From Streptomyces sp. NBC_00448 (GTDB lineage: Bacteria > Actinomycetota > Actinomycetes > Streptomycetales > Streptomycetaceae), in the NCBI RefSeq assembly GCF_036014115.1, contig NZ_CP107913.1:2793001-2857000 (forward strand): a DNA stretch of 64,000 nucleotides, given 5' to 3'. The notes under the pieces were generated by a model. It saw nothing but the letters and a program-made list of their open reading frames with translations. It was not told the origin of the DNA and did no database searches. Made by a program: the position numbers and the translations under genes. Shown piece by piece: positions 55,671 to 64,000 of this stretch. Each line of letters opens with the position of its first letter. Within the stretch, counting starts at the first letter, position 1.

Positions 55671-55774
55671 CTCACCACGCCGGCCCACCCTGTCAGCCCA
55701 CGGCAGCGGCTCACCACGTCGGCGCACGACATCAGCTCACCGCATCGGCCCACGACATCCGCTCACGGCACCAG
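55671..55774. repeat. 13-bp tandem array, eight units
   Basis: Eight consecutive 13-bp units of the form CYCACSRCRTCRG fill 55671-55774: for example CTCACCACGCCGG, CCCACGGCAGCGG, CTCACCACGTCGG, CTCACCGCATCGG and CCCACGACATCCG. The last unit overlaps the final codons and stop (55763-55765) of the minus-strand quinone oxidoreductase gene. The phase is kept exactly, with no indels. No function is known. Confidence 0.85.
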
Positions 55775-56683
55775 CACCAGGCGACCGCGCAGCCCGCCCG
55801 CCGCCAACCTGCGGTGCGCCTCGGCGACTTCGTCCAGCGGCAGGACGTCGGCGACCCGGGGACGCAGCCTGGCGGCGGCCAACTCGGCGAGGCGGGAGCC
55901 GTCCGCGCGAATCCAGACGTTGCCCACCCGGATGCCGCGCAGCGGCGTCGGCGCGTTGCCCAGCACACCGACCAGCGAGCCCCCGCCGCGCACCGCGTCC
56001 AGCGCGAGGATGCCCACGGACGCCGCGTCGACCGCGGCCTGCGCGCCGCCGGGTACCAAGTCGCGTACCGCGGCGGGCAGATCCGCGGTGCGCGGCACGA
56101 AGAACTCCGCGCCGAGACCGCGCACCAACTCCTCATCGCCGCCGCCCGCGACCGCGACCACCCGCACACCGGCCAGCGCGGCGAGCTGCACCGTGTAGCC
56201 GCCCACCGACCCGGCCGCTCCGGTGACCAGCAGCGTGTCGCCGGGCTCGACCCCGGCGATGTCGAGCGCCTGAGCAGCGGTGAGCCCGCCCAGGGGCAGG
56301 GTCGCGGCAGCCACCAGGTCGGTGCCCGCCGGCACCGCGGCGACCGCGTCCGCGTCCAGCACCACGTACTCGGCCTGGGTCTTGAGTGGCAGCGCCAGCC
56401 GGTCGGACAAGCCGATCACCGCGTCGCCGGGTCGGAAGCCGACCACCTCGGGCCCGAGTGCGTCGACGGTGCCGGCGACATCCCAGCCGAGGCCGATGAC
56501 CGCCCGCTCCGGGAGCAGGCCGCCCGCCGTGAGCGCGCCGGAACGGGTCTGGAGGTCCACCTGGTTGACCGCCGCGGCGGCGACCCGTATCCGGACCTGG
56601 CCGGAACCCGGTTCCGGCACGGCCACTTCCGCCACCTCAAGGACTTCCGGGCCGCCGAAGGAACGAACGATCACAGCTCTCAT
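55763..56683 (-). CDS. Zinc-free NADP-dependent quinone oxidoreductase-type MDR protein
   Basis: A 306-residue medium-chain reductase of the quinone oxidoreductase group. It begins [20 protein letters not shown], has [13 protein letters not shown], and the NADP-binding [20 protein letters not shown]. The zinc-binding Cys residues of alcohol dehydrogenases are absent. The C-terminus reads [19 protein letters not shown], as is usual. It is divergent from an HxlR regulator, a pairing common for electrophile or quinone detoxification. A 13-bp tandem array starts at its stop codon. Confidence 0.92.
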   Translation of the reverse strand: MRAVIVRSFGGPEVLEVAEVAVPEPGSGQVRIRVAAAAVNQVDLQTRSGALTAGGLLPERAVIGLGWDVAGTVDALGPEVVGFRPGDAVIGLSDRLALPLKTQAEYVVLDADAVAAVPAGTDLVAAATLPLGGLTAAQALDIAGVEPGDTLLVTGAAGSVGGYTVQLAALAGVRVVAVAGGGDEELVRGLGAEFFVPRTADLPAAVRDLVPGGAQAAVDAASVGILALDAVRGGGSLVGVLGNAPTPLRGIRVGNVWIRADGSRLAELAAARLRPRVADVLPLDEVAEAHRRLAAGGLRGRLVLVP

Positions 56684-56717
56684 GGCCACGAACCTACGGA
56701 GTGTTACTCTCCACCGG

Positions 56718-56731
56718 GAAGTACGCACTTC
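56718..56731. promoter_or_regulatory. Candidate HxlR operator
   Basis: GAAGTACGCACTTC, a perfect inverted repeat (GAAGT/ACTTC), lies in the 75-bp spacer between the divergent quinone oxidoreductase and HxlR genes. HxlR-type regulators bind similar AGTAC-containing symmetrical sites. The spacing suits repression of both genes. Confidence 0.65.
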
Positions 56732-56758
56732 GGAGTGCCTACCCGACCCGGGAGTGCC

Positions 56759-57184
56759 ATGGCCACCCGCACCGCCGCCCAGCGCCGCGCCGACGAGCGC
56801 GCCGCCTACGACGCCTACCTCGCCACCTGCCCGGCCCGCCAACTGCTGGACCGGATCAGCGACAAGTGGGTGAGCCTGGTGCTGAACGCGCTGGCCGACG
56901 GGCCGCGGCGGTACAGCGACCTGAACCGGATCATCGCCGGGGTCAGCCAGAAGATGCTCACCCAGACGCTGCGTACGCTGGAACGCGACGGCCTGCTCAC
57001 CCGCACGGTGACCCCGTCGGTGCCGGTCCGGGTGGACTACGGGCTCACCCCGCTCGGCCGCAGCCTGCTCCCGGTGATGACCGCGATCAAGGCATGGGCC
57101 GAGTGCCATATCGAGGAAGTCCAGAGCGCCCGCACGGACTACGACCAGGGCGTGGCAGCGGCGCCGCCCGTATCCGGTCCATGA
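56759..57184 (+). CDS. HxlR-family winged-helix regulator
   Basis: A 141-residue regulator of the HxlR family (PF01638). [20 protein letters not shown] with the Cys near the start of the first helix, then [20 protein letters not shown] and [20 protein letters not shown], form the winged helix. The cysteine is a likely sensor of thiol-reactive or quinone compounds. The ATG at 56759 follows GGGAG. It is divergent from the quinone oxidoreductase gene, with an inverted repeat between them, so it probably controls that gene. Confidence 0.92.
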   Translation: MATRTAAQRRADERAAYDAYLATCPARQLLDRISDKWVSLVLNALADGPRRYSDLNRIIAGVSQKMLTQTLRTLERDGLLTRTVTPSVPVRVDYGLTPLGRSLLPVMTAIKAWAECHIEEVQSARTDYDQGVAAAPPVSGP

Positions 57185-57266
57185 GCCGCGGACTCGGGAG
57201 TCCCGGAATCAGGGCAACCGGAATCACGGCAACCCGTGAGGTGGGCGGCTCGCGCGGGTCCAGGCG

Positions 57267-57926
57267 TTACTCGTAGCGGTACTTCAGCGAGTCCGCCTCC
57301 GCCTGCTCGATGTCGGCGATCGTCAGTTCCGGCTCGCGCAGTTGGGCCAGCGTCACCTCGGCCGAGGCCGGCTGGGCGTCGGCCGGCAGCCACTCCTCCG
57401 GCTTCCAGGCGGCGCTGCGCATGAGCGACTTGGGGCAGTGCGGGTAGACCTCCTCGATCCCCAGCACCAGCGCGCTGGCCGGCGGCTTGCCGACGGCGGT
57501 CAGTTGGGAGAGCAGTTCCGGGCGGGTGGAGACGCAGGCCCGGCCGTTCACCCTGAGCGTCGTGGTGCGCCCCGGAATGATGAACAGCAGCCCGGCCCGG
57601 CCGGTGGCGATGACGTTCTGCAGGGTGTCCAGCCGCTTGTTGCCGGTCGCGTCGGGTATCGCCACCGTCCGTGTGTCCAGGACGGCGACGAACCCGGCGG
57701 GGCCGCCGCGCGGGGAGACGTCACAGTTGCCGTCGGCGTCCGCGCTGGCGACCAGGACCAGCGAGGAGCAGCCGATCAACCGGCGTGTCTGCTCGGTGAG
57801 TTCGTTCATCTGCTTGCGCACGGCCGCGTCGCTGGGCTGCTGGTAGATCCGACGCAGCGCGTCCTGGTCGCGCACGGCGTCGCGACGGAGTGAGTCGAAG
57901 GCGCTGCCGGTAAGGGACGTCGTCAT
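57267..57926 (-). CDS. PPOX-type FMN flavoprotein (MSMEG_1061-like)
   Basis: A 219-residue pyridoxamine-5'-phosphate-oxidase-like split barrel. IGCSSLVLVASADADGNCDV, SPRGGPAGFVAVLD and GLLFIIPGRTTTLRVNGRA follow the pattern of the TIGR04025/MSMEG_1061 group of FMN-binding proteins, with CPKSLMRSAAWKPEEW near the C-terminus as the group's signature. Its reaction is unknown. The ATG at 57926 lies at the start of a helix-rich leader. It is convergent with the HxlR gene. Confidence 0.88.
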   Translation of the reverse strand: MTTSLTGSAFDSLRRDAVRDQDALRRIYQQPSDAAVRKQMNELTEQTRRLIGCSSLVLVASADADGNCDVSPRGGPAGFVAVLDTRTVAIPDATGNKRLDTLQNVIATGRAGLLFIIPGRTTTLRVNGRACVSTRPELLSQLTAVGKPPASALVLGIEEVYPHCPKSLMRSAAWKPEEWLPADAQPASAEVTLAQLREPELTIADIEQAEADSLKYRYE

Positions 57927-58032
57927 GCCACCGACCCTAATCGGCCGCCCCGCGACCGCACTTGGCCGATGCACGTGGGGACGTGGAGACGTGCAGACGT
58001 GCAGACGTGGGGACGGCACCGCGAGCGGGCAC

Positions 58033-58209
58033 TCAGCTCCACCGGACGTGGAAGTCGGTGGCCAGCGAACTCAGCGCGTCCAACTCGGCCGCCGGCTCGG
58101 GCGCGGACACCTCGATCGGCTGCCCCTCCACCGGCGGCGCGGAACGGTAGATCTTGCGCAGCGAGAAGTCCCCACCGGAACCATCCCCGCGGGCATGCCC
58201 GACCGTCAC
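58033..58209 (-). CDS. Possible 58-residue hypothetical protein
   Basis: This short frame (GTG at 58209) follows the HD-domain gene by 18 bp in the same direction. It reads as a soluble acidic peptide with SLRKIYRSAPPVEG and ends ATDFHVRWS. I do not recognise a family, and there is no strong ribosome site. It might be co-transcribed with the HD-domain gene, or might not be a gene. Confidence 0.4.
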   Translation of the reverse strand: MTVGHARGDGSGGDFSLRKIYRSAPPVEGQPIEVSAPEPAAELDALSSLATDFHVRWS

Positions 58210-58227
58210 CCGCAATCGGTTTGGCTC

Positions 58228-59082
58228 TTACCGGATCATGGCGCTCTCCGCGCGCGTGGCGGCGCAGGCGTCGAACGCGGACCACAGCTGCGGATCGGTC
58301 GTCCGGGACAGTTGGTCGGGGGTGAGGGTGGTGTGGTCGAGCAGCCGGCCGGCCAGCCGCCGGACCACCGCGACCGGACCCACGTTGTCCCACGAGGTAT
58401 GCAGCCGGGCCTCCGCGCAGACCAGGCCGACCAGTGACGCGGCGCTCTCACGGTCCGCCGACACCGCGGCGTCCTTGAGGACGAGCCGTCCCAGCAGCAC
58501 GGCGGGATCGGCATCGAGGCGTCCGGCCGCGCGTCCGCTGCGCACGGAGGTGTCGAGATGGTCGAGGTTCAGCAGCCCGGAGCGGTTGGTGAGGGGCGAG
58601 GCGGGCTGCCCGCCGAGCGCGACGGCGACGTCCTCGGTACGGATCGCGTACCGCTCCAGCACGCCACGGATCGGGTCGGTCCGCAGCAACCGCACGCCGA
58701 TGGCGTGGTGGTCGAGGCCCCGGACGCCTTCGAAGGTGTGGCTCAACGGCAGGTGCCCGATGTCGTGCAACAGCGCCGCGATTCGCAGGAGTTCGTCCCG
58801 CGGGCGGAAGTGCGCGACCAGCGCGAGGACACCGAGGGTGTGCTCCAGCCGGGAGTACGACTGCAAGGTGCTGATCGTCGAGGCCCCCGCGTGCGCGACG
58901 AAGTGCAGGCGCCGGAGCGGCTCGGTACGCAGCAGGTCGACTTCCACGGGGGGCAGGCGCACGGGTACCCGCCAGAGCGGGTCGGTGAACTCCGCGGCCA
59001 GACCCACGACGTTGGTCGGGACGGGCCGGGCCCTCCCGACCCCGGCGCCCTGCGACGCGCTCTGATCCGTCCGGCTGTTCAC
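58228..59082 (-). CDS. HD-domain metal-dependent phosphohydrolase
   Basis: A 284-residue HD-superfamily protein. The metal-binding residues are His in YSRLEHTLGVL, His-Asp in IAALLHDIGHLPLSHTFEG, and Asp in LLNLDHLDTS, in the order seen in dNTPase/SAMHD1-like HD enzymes. Members hydrolyse nucleotides, often dNTPs. The substrate cannot be inferred. The GTG at 59082 is the furthest start. The C-terminal half is helical. It is followed by a possible small gene. Confidence 0.85.
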   Translation of the reverse strand: MNSRTDQSASQGAGVGRARPVPTNVVGLAAEFTDPLWRVPVRLPPVEVDLLRTEPLRRLHFVAHAGASTISTLQSYSRLEHTLGVLALVAHFRPRDELLRIAALLHDIGHLPLSHTFEGVRGLDHHAIGVRLLRTDPIRGVLERYAIRTEDVAVALGGQPASPLTNRSGLLNLDHLDTSVRSGRAAGRLDADPAVLLGRLVLKDAAVSADRESAASLVGLVCAEARLHTSWDNVGPVAVVRRLAGRLLDHTTLTPDQLSRTTDPQLWSAFDACAATRAESAMIR

Positions 59083-59173
59083 CCGGTCAATTGAGGCCGG
59101 GCGGGCGGTGGGACGGAGGAACCGATGGGCGGATACGGGGATGCGCGGACGCCGGCTGCGCGTCGCCGACGCG

Positions 59174-60079
59174 TCACGGCGGCGGGGTCGGGGCCGGCGG
59201 CGGGAGCGGGTCCGGCGGCGGGAGCGGGTCCGTGAAGTGGATCGCGGGGGTGAAGTTGGCGCGGCGGGCCGCGCGGCGGAACGTGGTGAGGACGGCCGGG
59301 CCGGCGATGAGGACGCAGACGAAGTTGGTGACGGCGCGGCCGGTGTCCCAGCCGAGGGAGGTGGCCGCGTCGAACGCGAGGTAGCGGTGCCACTGCTCGG
59401 TGAAGGGCAGGCCGGGCAGGTAGGCGAGGGAACTGCCGGGGTCGAGCGAGAAGGGCCAGAAGGAGAGGTTGAGCAGGAAGCCGAAGAGGTAACCGGACGC
59501 GGAGCCGTAGACCGCCAGCATCAGCACCTCCCGCTTGCCGCGGGCGCGCGGGAGGAGGCCGGCGAGCATGCCGACGAAGGCGCAGCCGAACATCTGGTAC
59601 GGCATCCAGGGGCCGACGCCGCCGGTGAGGAGGGCGGAGGCGAAGAGCGAGGTGCAGCCGAGGGTGAAGCCGAAGCCGGGGCCGAAGACGCGGCCGGCCA
59701 GCACCAGGACGAAGAAGACGGTCTCCACGCCCGCGGTTCCGGCGCCGAGCGGGCGCAGGGCCGCGTTGACCGCGGAGAGCACCCCGAGCATGGCCAGCGC
59801 CTTCGCGTCGATGCCGCCGTCGGCGATCTCCGCGAAGACGACGGCGAGCACCAGGACGAGCAGCACCCCGAAGATCAGCGGCGGCGCGTAGGAGGCGCCG
59901 AACCGGCCGGGCGCGACGACGAACGGCCAGAAGAAGGCGACCGCCCCGATGAACGCGGCGAGCACCACGGTCACGGTGGCCATGGCGTGCAGCCGCACCG
60001 CGCTGGTACGGCGCTCCCCGGTCGTACGGTTCTTCGCGGCCGCGTGGTCGTCCGCGGGTCGGGCGGCGGGCGCGCTCAT
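59174..60079 (-). CDS. ECF transporter substrate-binding (S) component
   Basis: A 301-residue membrane protein with six hydrophobic segments and a cytoplasmic N-terminal tail. AMLGVLSAVNAALRPLGAGT carries the small-residue pattern of S components that contacts EcfT, and GCTSLFASALLTGGVGPWMPY is the usual substrate-site helix. It would capture a vitamin or metal cofactor. The ATG overlaps the ATPase stop (ATGA), so it is the last gene of the coupled ECF operon. The tail is Pro-rich. Context suggests cobalamin, but the sequence alone does not show it. Confidence 0.85.
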   Translation of the reverse strand: MSAPAARPADDHAAAKNRTTGERRTSAVRLHAMATVTVVLAAFIGAVAFFWPFVVAPGRFGASYAPPLIFGVLLVLVLAVVFAEIADGGIDAKALAMLGVLSAVNAALRPLGAGTAGVETVFFVLVLAGRVFGPGFGFTLGCTSLFASALLTGGVGPWMPYQMFGCAFVGMLAGLLPRARGKREVLMLAVYGSASGYLFGFLLNLSFWPFSLDPGSSLAYLPGLPFTEQWHRYLAFDAATSLGWDTGRAVTNFVCVLIAGPAVLTTFRRAARRANFTPAIHFTDPLPPPDPLPPPAPTPPP

Positions 60080-61845
60080 CGGGAAGCCTCCGCCGTGCCG
60101 AGGTCGTCCGCGCCGCCGTGCGCGTCGAGGCCGTCGTGCGCGTCGAGCGCGGCGGCGACCTGGGGGACGGTGAGGTACGGCAGCGGCGCGAGGATCTTGG
60201 CGGTCTGCGGGGCGAACGCGGGCGAGGCGACGATGATCTCCGCCGTCGGGCCGTCGGCGACGATCTCGCCCTCGGCCATGACGATCACCCGGTCGGCGCT
60301 GGAGGCGACGAACTCGACGTCGTGGGTGGCGATCACGACGCTGCGGCCCTCGGCGGAGAGCGTGTCGACGATCTGGATGAGGGCCCGCTTCGCCTGGTAG
60401 TCGAGCCCGCGGGTCGGCTCGTCGAGCAGGACGACCGTGGGCGCGGTGGTGAGCTGGATGGCCAGCACCAGGGAGAGCTTCTGTCCCTCGGACAGGTCGC
60501 GGGGGTGGGTGTCGTCGGCGATGCCGGGCGCGAGCCGGTCGAGGATCGCCCGGGCCGCGGGCGCGCCCGCGGTGTCGGACTCCCGGTCGGCCTGGGCGAG
60601 TTCGGCGCCGACGGTCTCCAGGTAGAGCAGGTCGGTGGGGGTCTGCGGGACGAGGCCGATCGGGCCGCGCCGTTCGGCGGTACGCGCCCGGCGCCGGCCG
60701 AACCAGCCGCGCTGCGGGGGCTGTTCGGCGCCGGAGGGGGCTGCCTCCGGCCCGGCCCCGACCCGTACGGTGCCGGCCTGGCGCGGGCCCGCGCCGTGCA
60801 GCGCCCACATCAGCGAGGACTTGCCGGAGCCGTTGCGGCCCATCAGCGCGGTGACCTGCCCGGCCCGCAGGTCGAGGTCCACCTCGCGGACGGCGATCAC
60901 CTCGCCGTAGCGGACCACGACGCCCTTGGCGCTGAGCACCGGTACGGCCGGCTCCGCGGCGACGGGCTCGGCGGCGGCGCGGTCAACGACCCCACCCTCG
61001 GGCGCCGTTGGGCGCGGCGGCGGCACCGGCAGCGGCGTGAGCCGTTCGCGCAGCGGCGCGGCGGCGCGGCGGGCGTCACGTACGGACAGCGGCAGCGGGT
61101 CCCACCGTGCGAGGCGGCCCAGGTCCACCACCGGGGGCGCCACGGTGGACGTGCGGAATACGGTGCCGGGCGGGCCGTCGGTGACGGTGCCGTCGCCGGT
61201 GAGGTGGATGACGCGGTCGGCGTACTGCACGACGCGCTCCAGCCGGTGTTCGGCCAGCACCACGGTCACCCCGAGGTCGTGCACGAGGCGAGTGACGGCG
61301 GCGAGCACGTCCTCGGCGGCGGTCGGGTCGAGGGCGGAGGTGGGCTCGTCCAGGACGAGGACGCGGGGGTGGGCGGTGAGCACGGAGCCGATCGCGACCC
61401 GCTGCTGCTGGCCGCCGGAGAGTTCGCTGAGCGCGCGGTGCCGCAGGTCGGCCAGGCCCAGCAGGTCGAGGGTCTCCTCCACCCGCTTGCGCATCACGTC
61501 CGCGGGAATCGCCAACTGCTCCATGGCGTAGGCGAGTTCCTCCTCCACGGTGTCGGTGACGAAGCCGGCCGAGGGGTCCTGGCCGACCACGCCGACGACG
61601 TCGGCGAGTTCACGTGGCGGGTGGTGCGCGGTGTCGCGGCCGTCGACGGTGACCCGCCCGGCCAGGGTGCCGCCGGTGAAGTGCGGCACGAGGCCGTTGA
61701 TCGTGCCGAGCAGCGTGGACTTTCCGGCGCCGGTGCGGCCCACCACCAGGCACAGTTCGCCCTCCTCGATCCGCAGGTCCACCGCCCGCAGCACGGGCGC
61801 GGCGGCTCCGTCGTAGCGGACGCTGACCTGGTCGAAACGGATCAC
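60076..61845 (-). CDS. Fused ECF transporter ATPase (A-A' double ABC domain)
   Basis: A 589-residue protein with two ABC ATPase domains in one chain. The first has Walker A GRTGAGKST, signature LSGGQQQRVAIG and Walker B VLVLDEPTSALD. The second has GRNGSGKSS, a less usual signature DLSEGQKLSLVLA, and VVLLDEPTRGLD. It powers the ECF transporter with the adjacent T and S proteins. GTG at 61845 overlaps the EcfT stop (GTGA). A long frame running further upstream is a merge with the T gene and not real. Confidence 0.92.
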   Translation of the reverse strand: MIRFDQVSVRYDGAAAPVLRAVDLRIEEGELCLVVGRTGAGKSTLLGTINGLVPHFTGGTLAGRVTVDGRDTAHHPPRELADVVGVVGQDPSAGFVTDTVEEELAYAMEQLAIPADVMRKRVEETLDLLGLADLRHRALSELSGGQQQRVAIGSVLTAHPRVLVLDEPTSALDPTAAEDVLAAVTRLVHDLGVTVVLAEHRLERVVQYADRVIHLTGDGTVTDGPPGTVFRTSTVAPPVVDLGRLARWDPLPLSVRDARRAAAPLRERLTPLPVPPPRPTAPEGGVVDRAAAEPVAAEPAVPVLSAKGVVVRYGEVIAVREVDLDLRAGQVTALMGRNGSGKSSLMWALHGAGPRQAGTVRVGAGPEAAPSGAEQPPQRGWFGRRRARTAERRGPIGLVPQTPTDLLYLETVGAELAQADRESDTAGAPAARAILDRLAPGIADDTHPRDLSEGQKLSLVLAIQLTTAPTVVLLDEPTRGLDYQAKRALIQIVDTLSAEGRSVVIATHDVEFVASSADRVIVMAEGEIVADGPTAEIIVASPAFAPQTAKILAPLPYLTVPQVAAALDAHDGLDAHGGADDLGTAEASR

Positions 61846-63173
61846 AGCAGGGCCTCGCGGTGGGTGTCGTCGGTGTCCTGGGCGGAGGTGGGCGCGGGCG
61901 CGGAGTTCCCAGGCACCGCGGATGTCCCGGTCCTGCCGGTCCTGCCGGACTTCCCGGTCTTCCGGCCCGCCTGCTGGGAGGTGGCCGCCGCCCGGCCGGG
62001 AGCGCGCGCGGGCGGCGGCGCGGCGAAAGCGGCGACCCCCGCGAGCAGCACCGCCGCGGCGGGCAGCAGCGGCAGCGACGGCCAACGCAGCGGATACAGC
62101 GACGGGTTGAGGTCGCTCGCACTGTACCCGACGGTGAGGAACAGCACGGCGGCGGTGGCGCAGCCGAAGCCCGCCACCACCCACTCCGCGGCGCGCCACG
62201 GGTCGGGCCGGTAGCTGGTGCGGCGCACCCGGCGACCGCCGAGCGCGAGCCCGGCGCAGCACAGCAACGAGCCGGCCAGCAGCGCGGGCAGGCCGAGCGC
62301 GCGGGGGGTGGTGCCGTCGAGCAGCCCGTAGACGCCGGTGCACAGGCCGAGCATGCCCACCAGCATCAGCGCGCCGGTCGCCCGGCGGGAGGCGCGGGTG
62401 GCGGTGCCGGCCCGGCCGTAGCCGCGCGAGTCCATCGCGGCGGCCAGGTACAGCGACCGCTCCAGCGCGTCCTCCAGCACCGGGATGACGATGCTGCGCA
62501 GCGCGCGCAGCCCCCTGGCCCGGTCCGCGCGCAGCCGGCGGGCGCGGGCCACCCGCTGTACGCTCTCCACAAGTTGGGGCGCGACGCTCATCGACACCGT
62601 GACGGCGACGCCGAGTTCGTACAGCGCGCCGGGCAGCACGCGCAGCGCGCGCTTGGGGTTGGCGAGGGTGTTGGCGGCGCCGATGCAGCACAGCAGGCAG
62701 GCCAGCCGCAGCCCGTCGATGGCCGCGGACAGGGTGGCCTCCAGCGAGACCGGGCCGCCGAGTTGGATTCCCGCGTACCAGTGGGGAGTCGGGATGTGCG
62801 GCAGCGAGAACATGATGTGGTCGGCCGGGGTGATGCCGGAGGCGAAGACACAGCGGAACGCCACCCGGATCACGATCACCGTCAGGGCGAGCCACAGGTA
62901 GTACTTGAATCCCTTCGCCCAGGGCGCGTCGGTACGGCGCTCGGTGACGACGTAGCCGAGCACGACCAGCACCAGGCCGAGCAGCAGCGGGTTGGTGGTG
63001 CGGCTGACCGCGGTGGCCAGGCCGATGCCCCAGATCCACCAGGCGATCGGGTGCAGGGTGCGCGGCAACCGCCGCCCGGAACCGGCCGGTCGAGCCAGTT
63101 GAGCCGGTTTCGCCGGTTGAGCCGGTTCGGGCGGCGGCCCCTCGGCGCTGGGCGCCGCCGCACTGGGGGTCAC
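61842..63173 (-). CDS. ECF transporter transmembrane (T) component
   Basis: A 443-residue membrane protein of the EcfT/CbiQ family. After a Pro/Ala-rich N-terminus, HPIAWWIWGIGLATAVSRTT begins the membrane region. The cytoplasmic coupling helices contain RVARARRLRADRARGLRALR and the conserved MDSRGYGRAG (Ala/Ser-Arg-Gly motif) that docks on the ATPases. A long hydrophilic C-terminal tail (about 60 residues) is unusual. GTG at 63173 lies 4 bp from the upstream surface-protein gene's stop. It is the second gene of the operon in this window. Confidence 0.9.
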   Translation of the reverse strand: MTPSAAAPSAEGPPPEPAQPAKPAQLARPAGSGRRLPRTLHPIAWWIWGIGLATAVSRTTNPLLLGLVLVVLGYVVTERRTDAPWAKGFKYYLWLALTVIVIRVAFRCVFASGITPADHIMFSLPHIPTPHWYAGIQLGGPVSLEATLSAAIDGLRLACLLCCIGAANTLANPKRALRVLPGALYELGVAVTVSMSVAPQLVESVQRVARARRLRADRARGLRALRSIVIPVLEDALERSLYLAAAMDSRGYGRAGTATRASRRATGALMLVGMLGLCTGVYGLLDGTTPRALGLPALLAGSLLCCAGLALGGRRVRRTSYRPDPWRAAEWVVAGFGCATAAVLFLTVGYSASDLNPSLYPLRWPSLPLLPAAAVLLAGVAAFAAPPPARAPGRAAATSQQAGRKTGKSGRTGRTGTSAVPGNSAPAPTSAQDTDDTHREALL

Positions 63174-63176
63174 CGA

Positions 63177-64000
63177 CTACTCCGCGCGGCGGCGGCGCCG
63201 CACCTGGACGACGGTCGCGCCGCCGATCACGGCCACCAGCACGGACGTCACCGCGATGGGAACGAACGAGCCCGAGGAGTGGTGGACGGCGGCCGTCGGC
63301 GAGGCATCCACCACCGGCGGAGCGGAGGACGACCGGGTGCCCGCTCCCGCGTCCGCGCTGGGAGTGGCGGCAGGCGGGCAACTCGGGGTGGCCGTGGTGG
63401 CCGGCGTACGGGTCAGGCTCGGCGTGGCCGTGCGCGTCGGCGTCGCGGTGCGCGTGAGTGTGGGCGTGGGCGTGGCCGTCGCGGTGGCCGGGCAGCTCGG
63501 GCTCGCCGTGGGGGTCGGGCCGGTGCCCGACGGATGGGGCGAGGCACTGGCCTTGCCGCCGGTCCCGCCCTTCGTGCCACCCGCCCCCGGATGCCCGCCG
63601 GACGCGGACGGCGAGTGCGTCGCGGGCGGCTTCCCCGCGCCGCCGCCGGAGGTCGAACCCCCGCCGGAGGTCGAACCCCCGCCGGAGGTCGAACTCCCGC
63701 CCCCGGGCGACGTGTTGCGCGCCCGCACGCTGTCCGGGGAGAACGTCGGCCGCCCCTGCGTGCCCGCGGTGTTCGTCGCGCCGAAGATCCACAGATCGAC
63801 GCTGCCGGGCTTGGGGTGGTAGCTCATCGCGCCCAACTGGCTGTAGGACCAGCTGTTCTGGCCCGGGTCGGCGTGCCAGTACGACCAGTACGCGGTGGCC
63901 GGCGGCGTCAGCACGCACGCCTCGTCCTTGCTGGTGGGGTACTGCTTGCCGCCCTGGTAACCGGCGTAGCCGATCCGGCAGATGAAGGCCGGGCCGTCGT
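63177..64000 (-). CDS. Surface-anchored secreted protein of the ECF operon (3' part)
   Basis: The frame is open to the window edge, so the N-terminus is missing. The visible 274 residues begin FICRIGYAGYQGGKQYPTSK and TPPATAYWSYWHADPGQNSW, a globular part resembling the DUF4430/transcobalamin-C-like domain. A Gly/Ser and then Thr/Pro/Ala-rich stalk follows, with STSGGG and TATPT repeats, then a hydrophobic segment (FVPIAVTSVLVAVIGGATVV) and an RRRRR tail, the look of a membrane-anchored cell-surface protein. In Streptomyces such a gene heads an ECF operon of this type. It may bind the ligand, perhaps cobalamin, on the cell surface. Confidence 0.75.
   Translation of the reverse strand, partial: DGPAFICRIGYAGYQGGKQYPTSKDEACVLTPPATAYWSYWHADPGQNSWSYSQLGAMSYHPKPGSVDLWIFGATNTAGTQGRPTFSPDSVRARNTSPGGGSSTSGGGSTSGGGSTSGGGAGKPPATHSPSASGGHPGAGGTKGGTGGKASASPHPSGTGPTPTASPSCPATATATPTPTLTRTATPTRTATPSLTRTPATTATPSCPPAATPSADAGAGTRSSSAPPVVDASPTAAVHHSSGSFVPIAVTSVLVAVIGGATVVQVRRRRRAE

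Noticed and set aside
54794..57184. A long plus-strand frame covering the serine hydrolase and quinone oxidoreductase genes
   Set aside because: Only its last 141 codons, the HxlR gene, show protein-like composition; the rest is antisense to clear genes.
59083..61850. Cobalamin riboswitch for the ECF operon
   Set aside because: The operon starts outside the window and no B12-box-like sequence was seen in the spacers between its genes.
60076..63918. A 1280-codon minus frame that would fuse ATPase, T component and surface protein
   Set aside because: The part upstream of 61845 is out of frame with the recognised EcfT and surface protein; GTG at 61845 gives a normal double ATPase.

Overview
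The window looks like a chromosomal segment of a Streptomyces or close relative (Streptomycetaceae). GC content is very high, third codon positions are almost all G or C, GTG and TTG starts are common, and genes often overlap by 4 bp or run divergently. The protein repertoire fits: SARP/AfsR-type regulator, NB-ARC/TPR proteins, F420-type oxidoreductases, TetR and HxlR regulators with divergent targets, GH78 and GH99-like secreted enzymes. Rare in-frame TTA (bldA-type) codons are seen in only six genes. I saw no tRNA, rRNA, insertion sequence, phage gene or CRISPR array.

Layout. 1-2.4 kb: end of an esterase, then a DGPF protein with its TPR-tailed ECF sigma factor. 2.5-17.6 kb: a dispersed surface-polysaccharide locus with a two-domain TarS-like glycosyltransferase, a Wzy-like polymerase, a tightly overlapping minus-strand operon (GT4, Wzz/Wzc-like protein, Wzx-like flippase), and a cytidylyltransferase facing a CDP-alcohol phosphotransferase. 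A VOC protein and a tetR/MMPL pair are interspersed. 17.7-26.3 kb: accessory genes, namely a VapBC module, aldo/keto reductase with divergent TetR and paired operators, a Bcr/CflA exporter/small protein/serine hydrolase run, a Gfo/Idh/MocA oxidoreductase, GNAT, and a Tat-exported GH99-like protein.

26.7-36.1 kb is the most interesting part, a compact biosynthetic cluster. A PLP decarboxylase and a GNAT-like transferase (minus) diverge from an iterative-type PKS (KS-AT-DH-ACP, no KR or TE), a HemN-like radical SAM enzyme and a stand-alone FabG-like ketoreductase (plus). This is the enzyme set known from polycyclopropanated polyketides of the jawsamycin type, here with a decarboxylase that could supply the amine for chain release. 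A perfect 32-bp palindrome lies in the 730-bp divergent control region. A small unrecognised protein and an ABC1/UbiB kinase-like protein follow.

38.5-46.5 kb: a large SARP-NB-ARC-TPR regulator with two TTA codons, divergent from a STAND (NB-ARC/TPR) protein with an RHIM-like amyloid-type motif, then a two-gene GT-B-like operon. 47-64 kb: a tiny secreted peptide gene, a GH78 rhamnosidase with a palindromic operator, two F420/PPOX-type oxidoreductases, an MFS exporter, a serine hydrolase, an HxlR/quinone-oxidoreductase pair, a PPOX flavoprotein, an HD-domain protein, and an ECF vitamin-uptake operon (surface protein, T, fused A-A, S). Three degenerate tandem arrays (19, 22-23 and 13 bp units) sit at gene 3' ends, an unexplained recurring structure.
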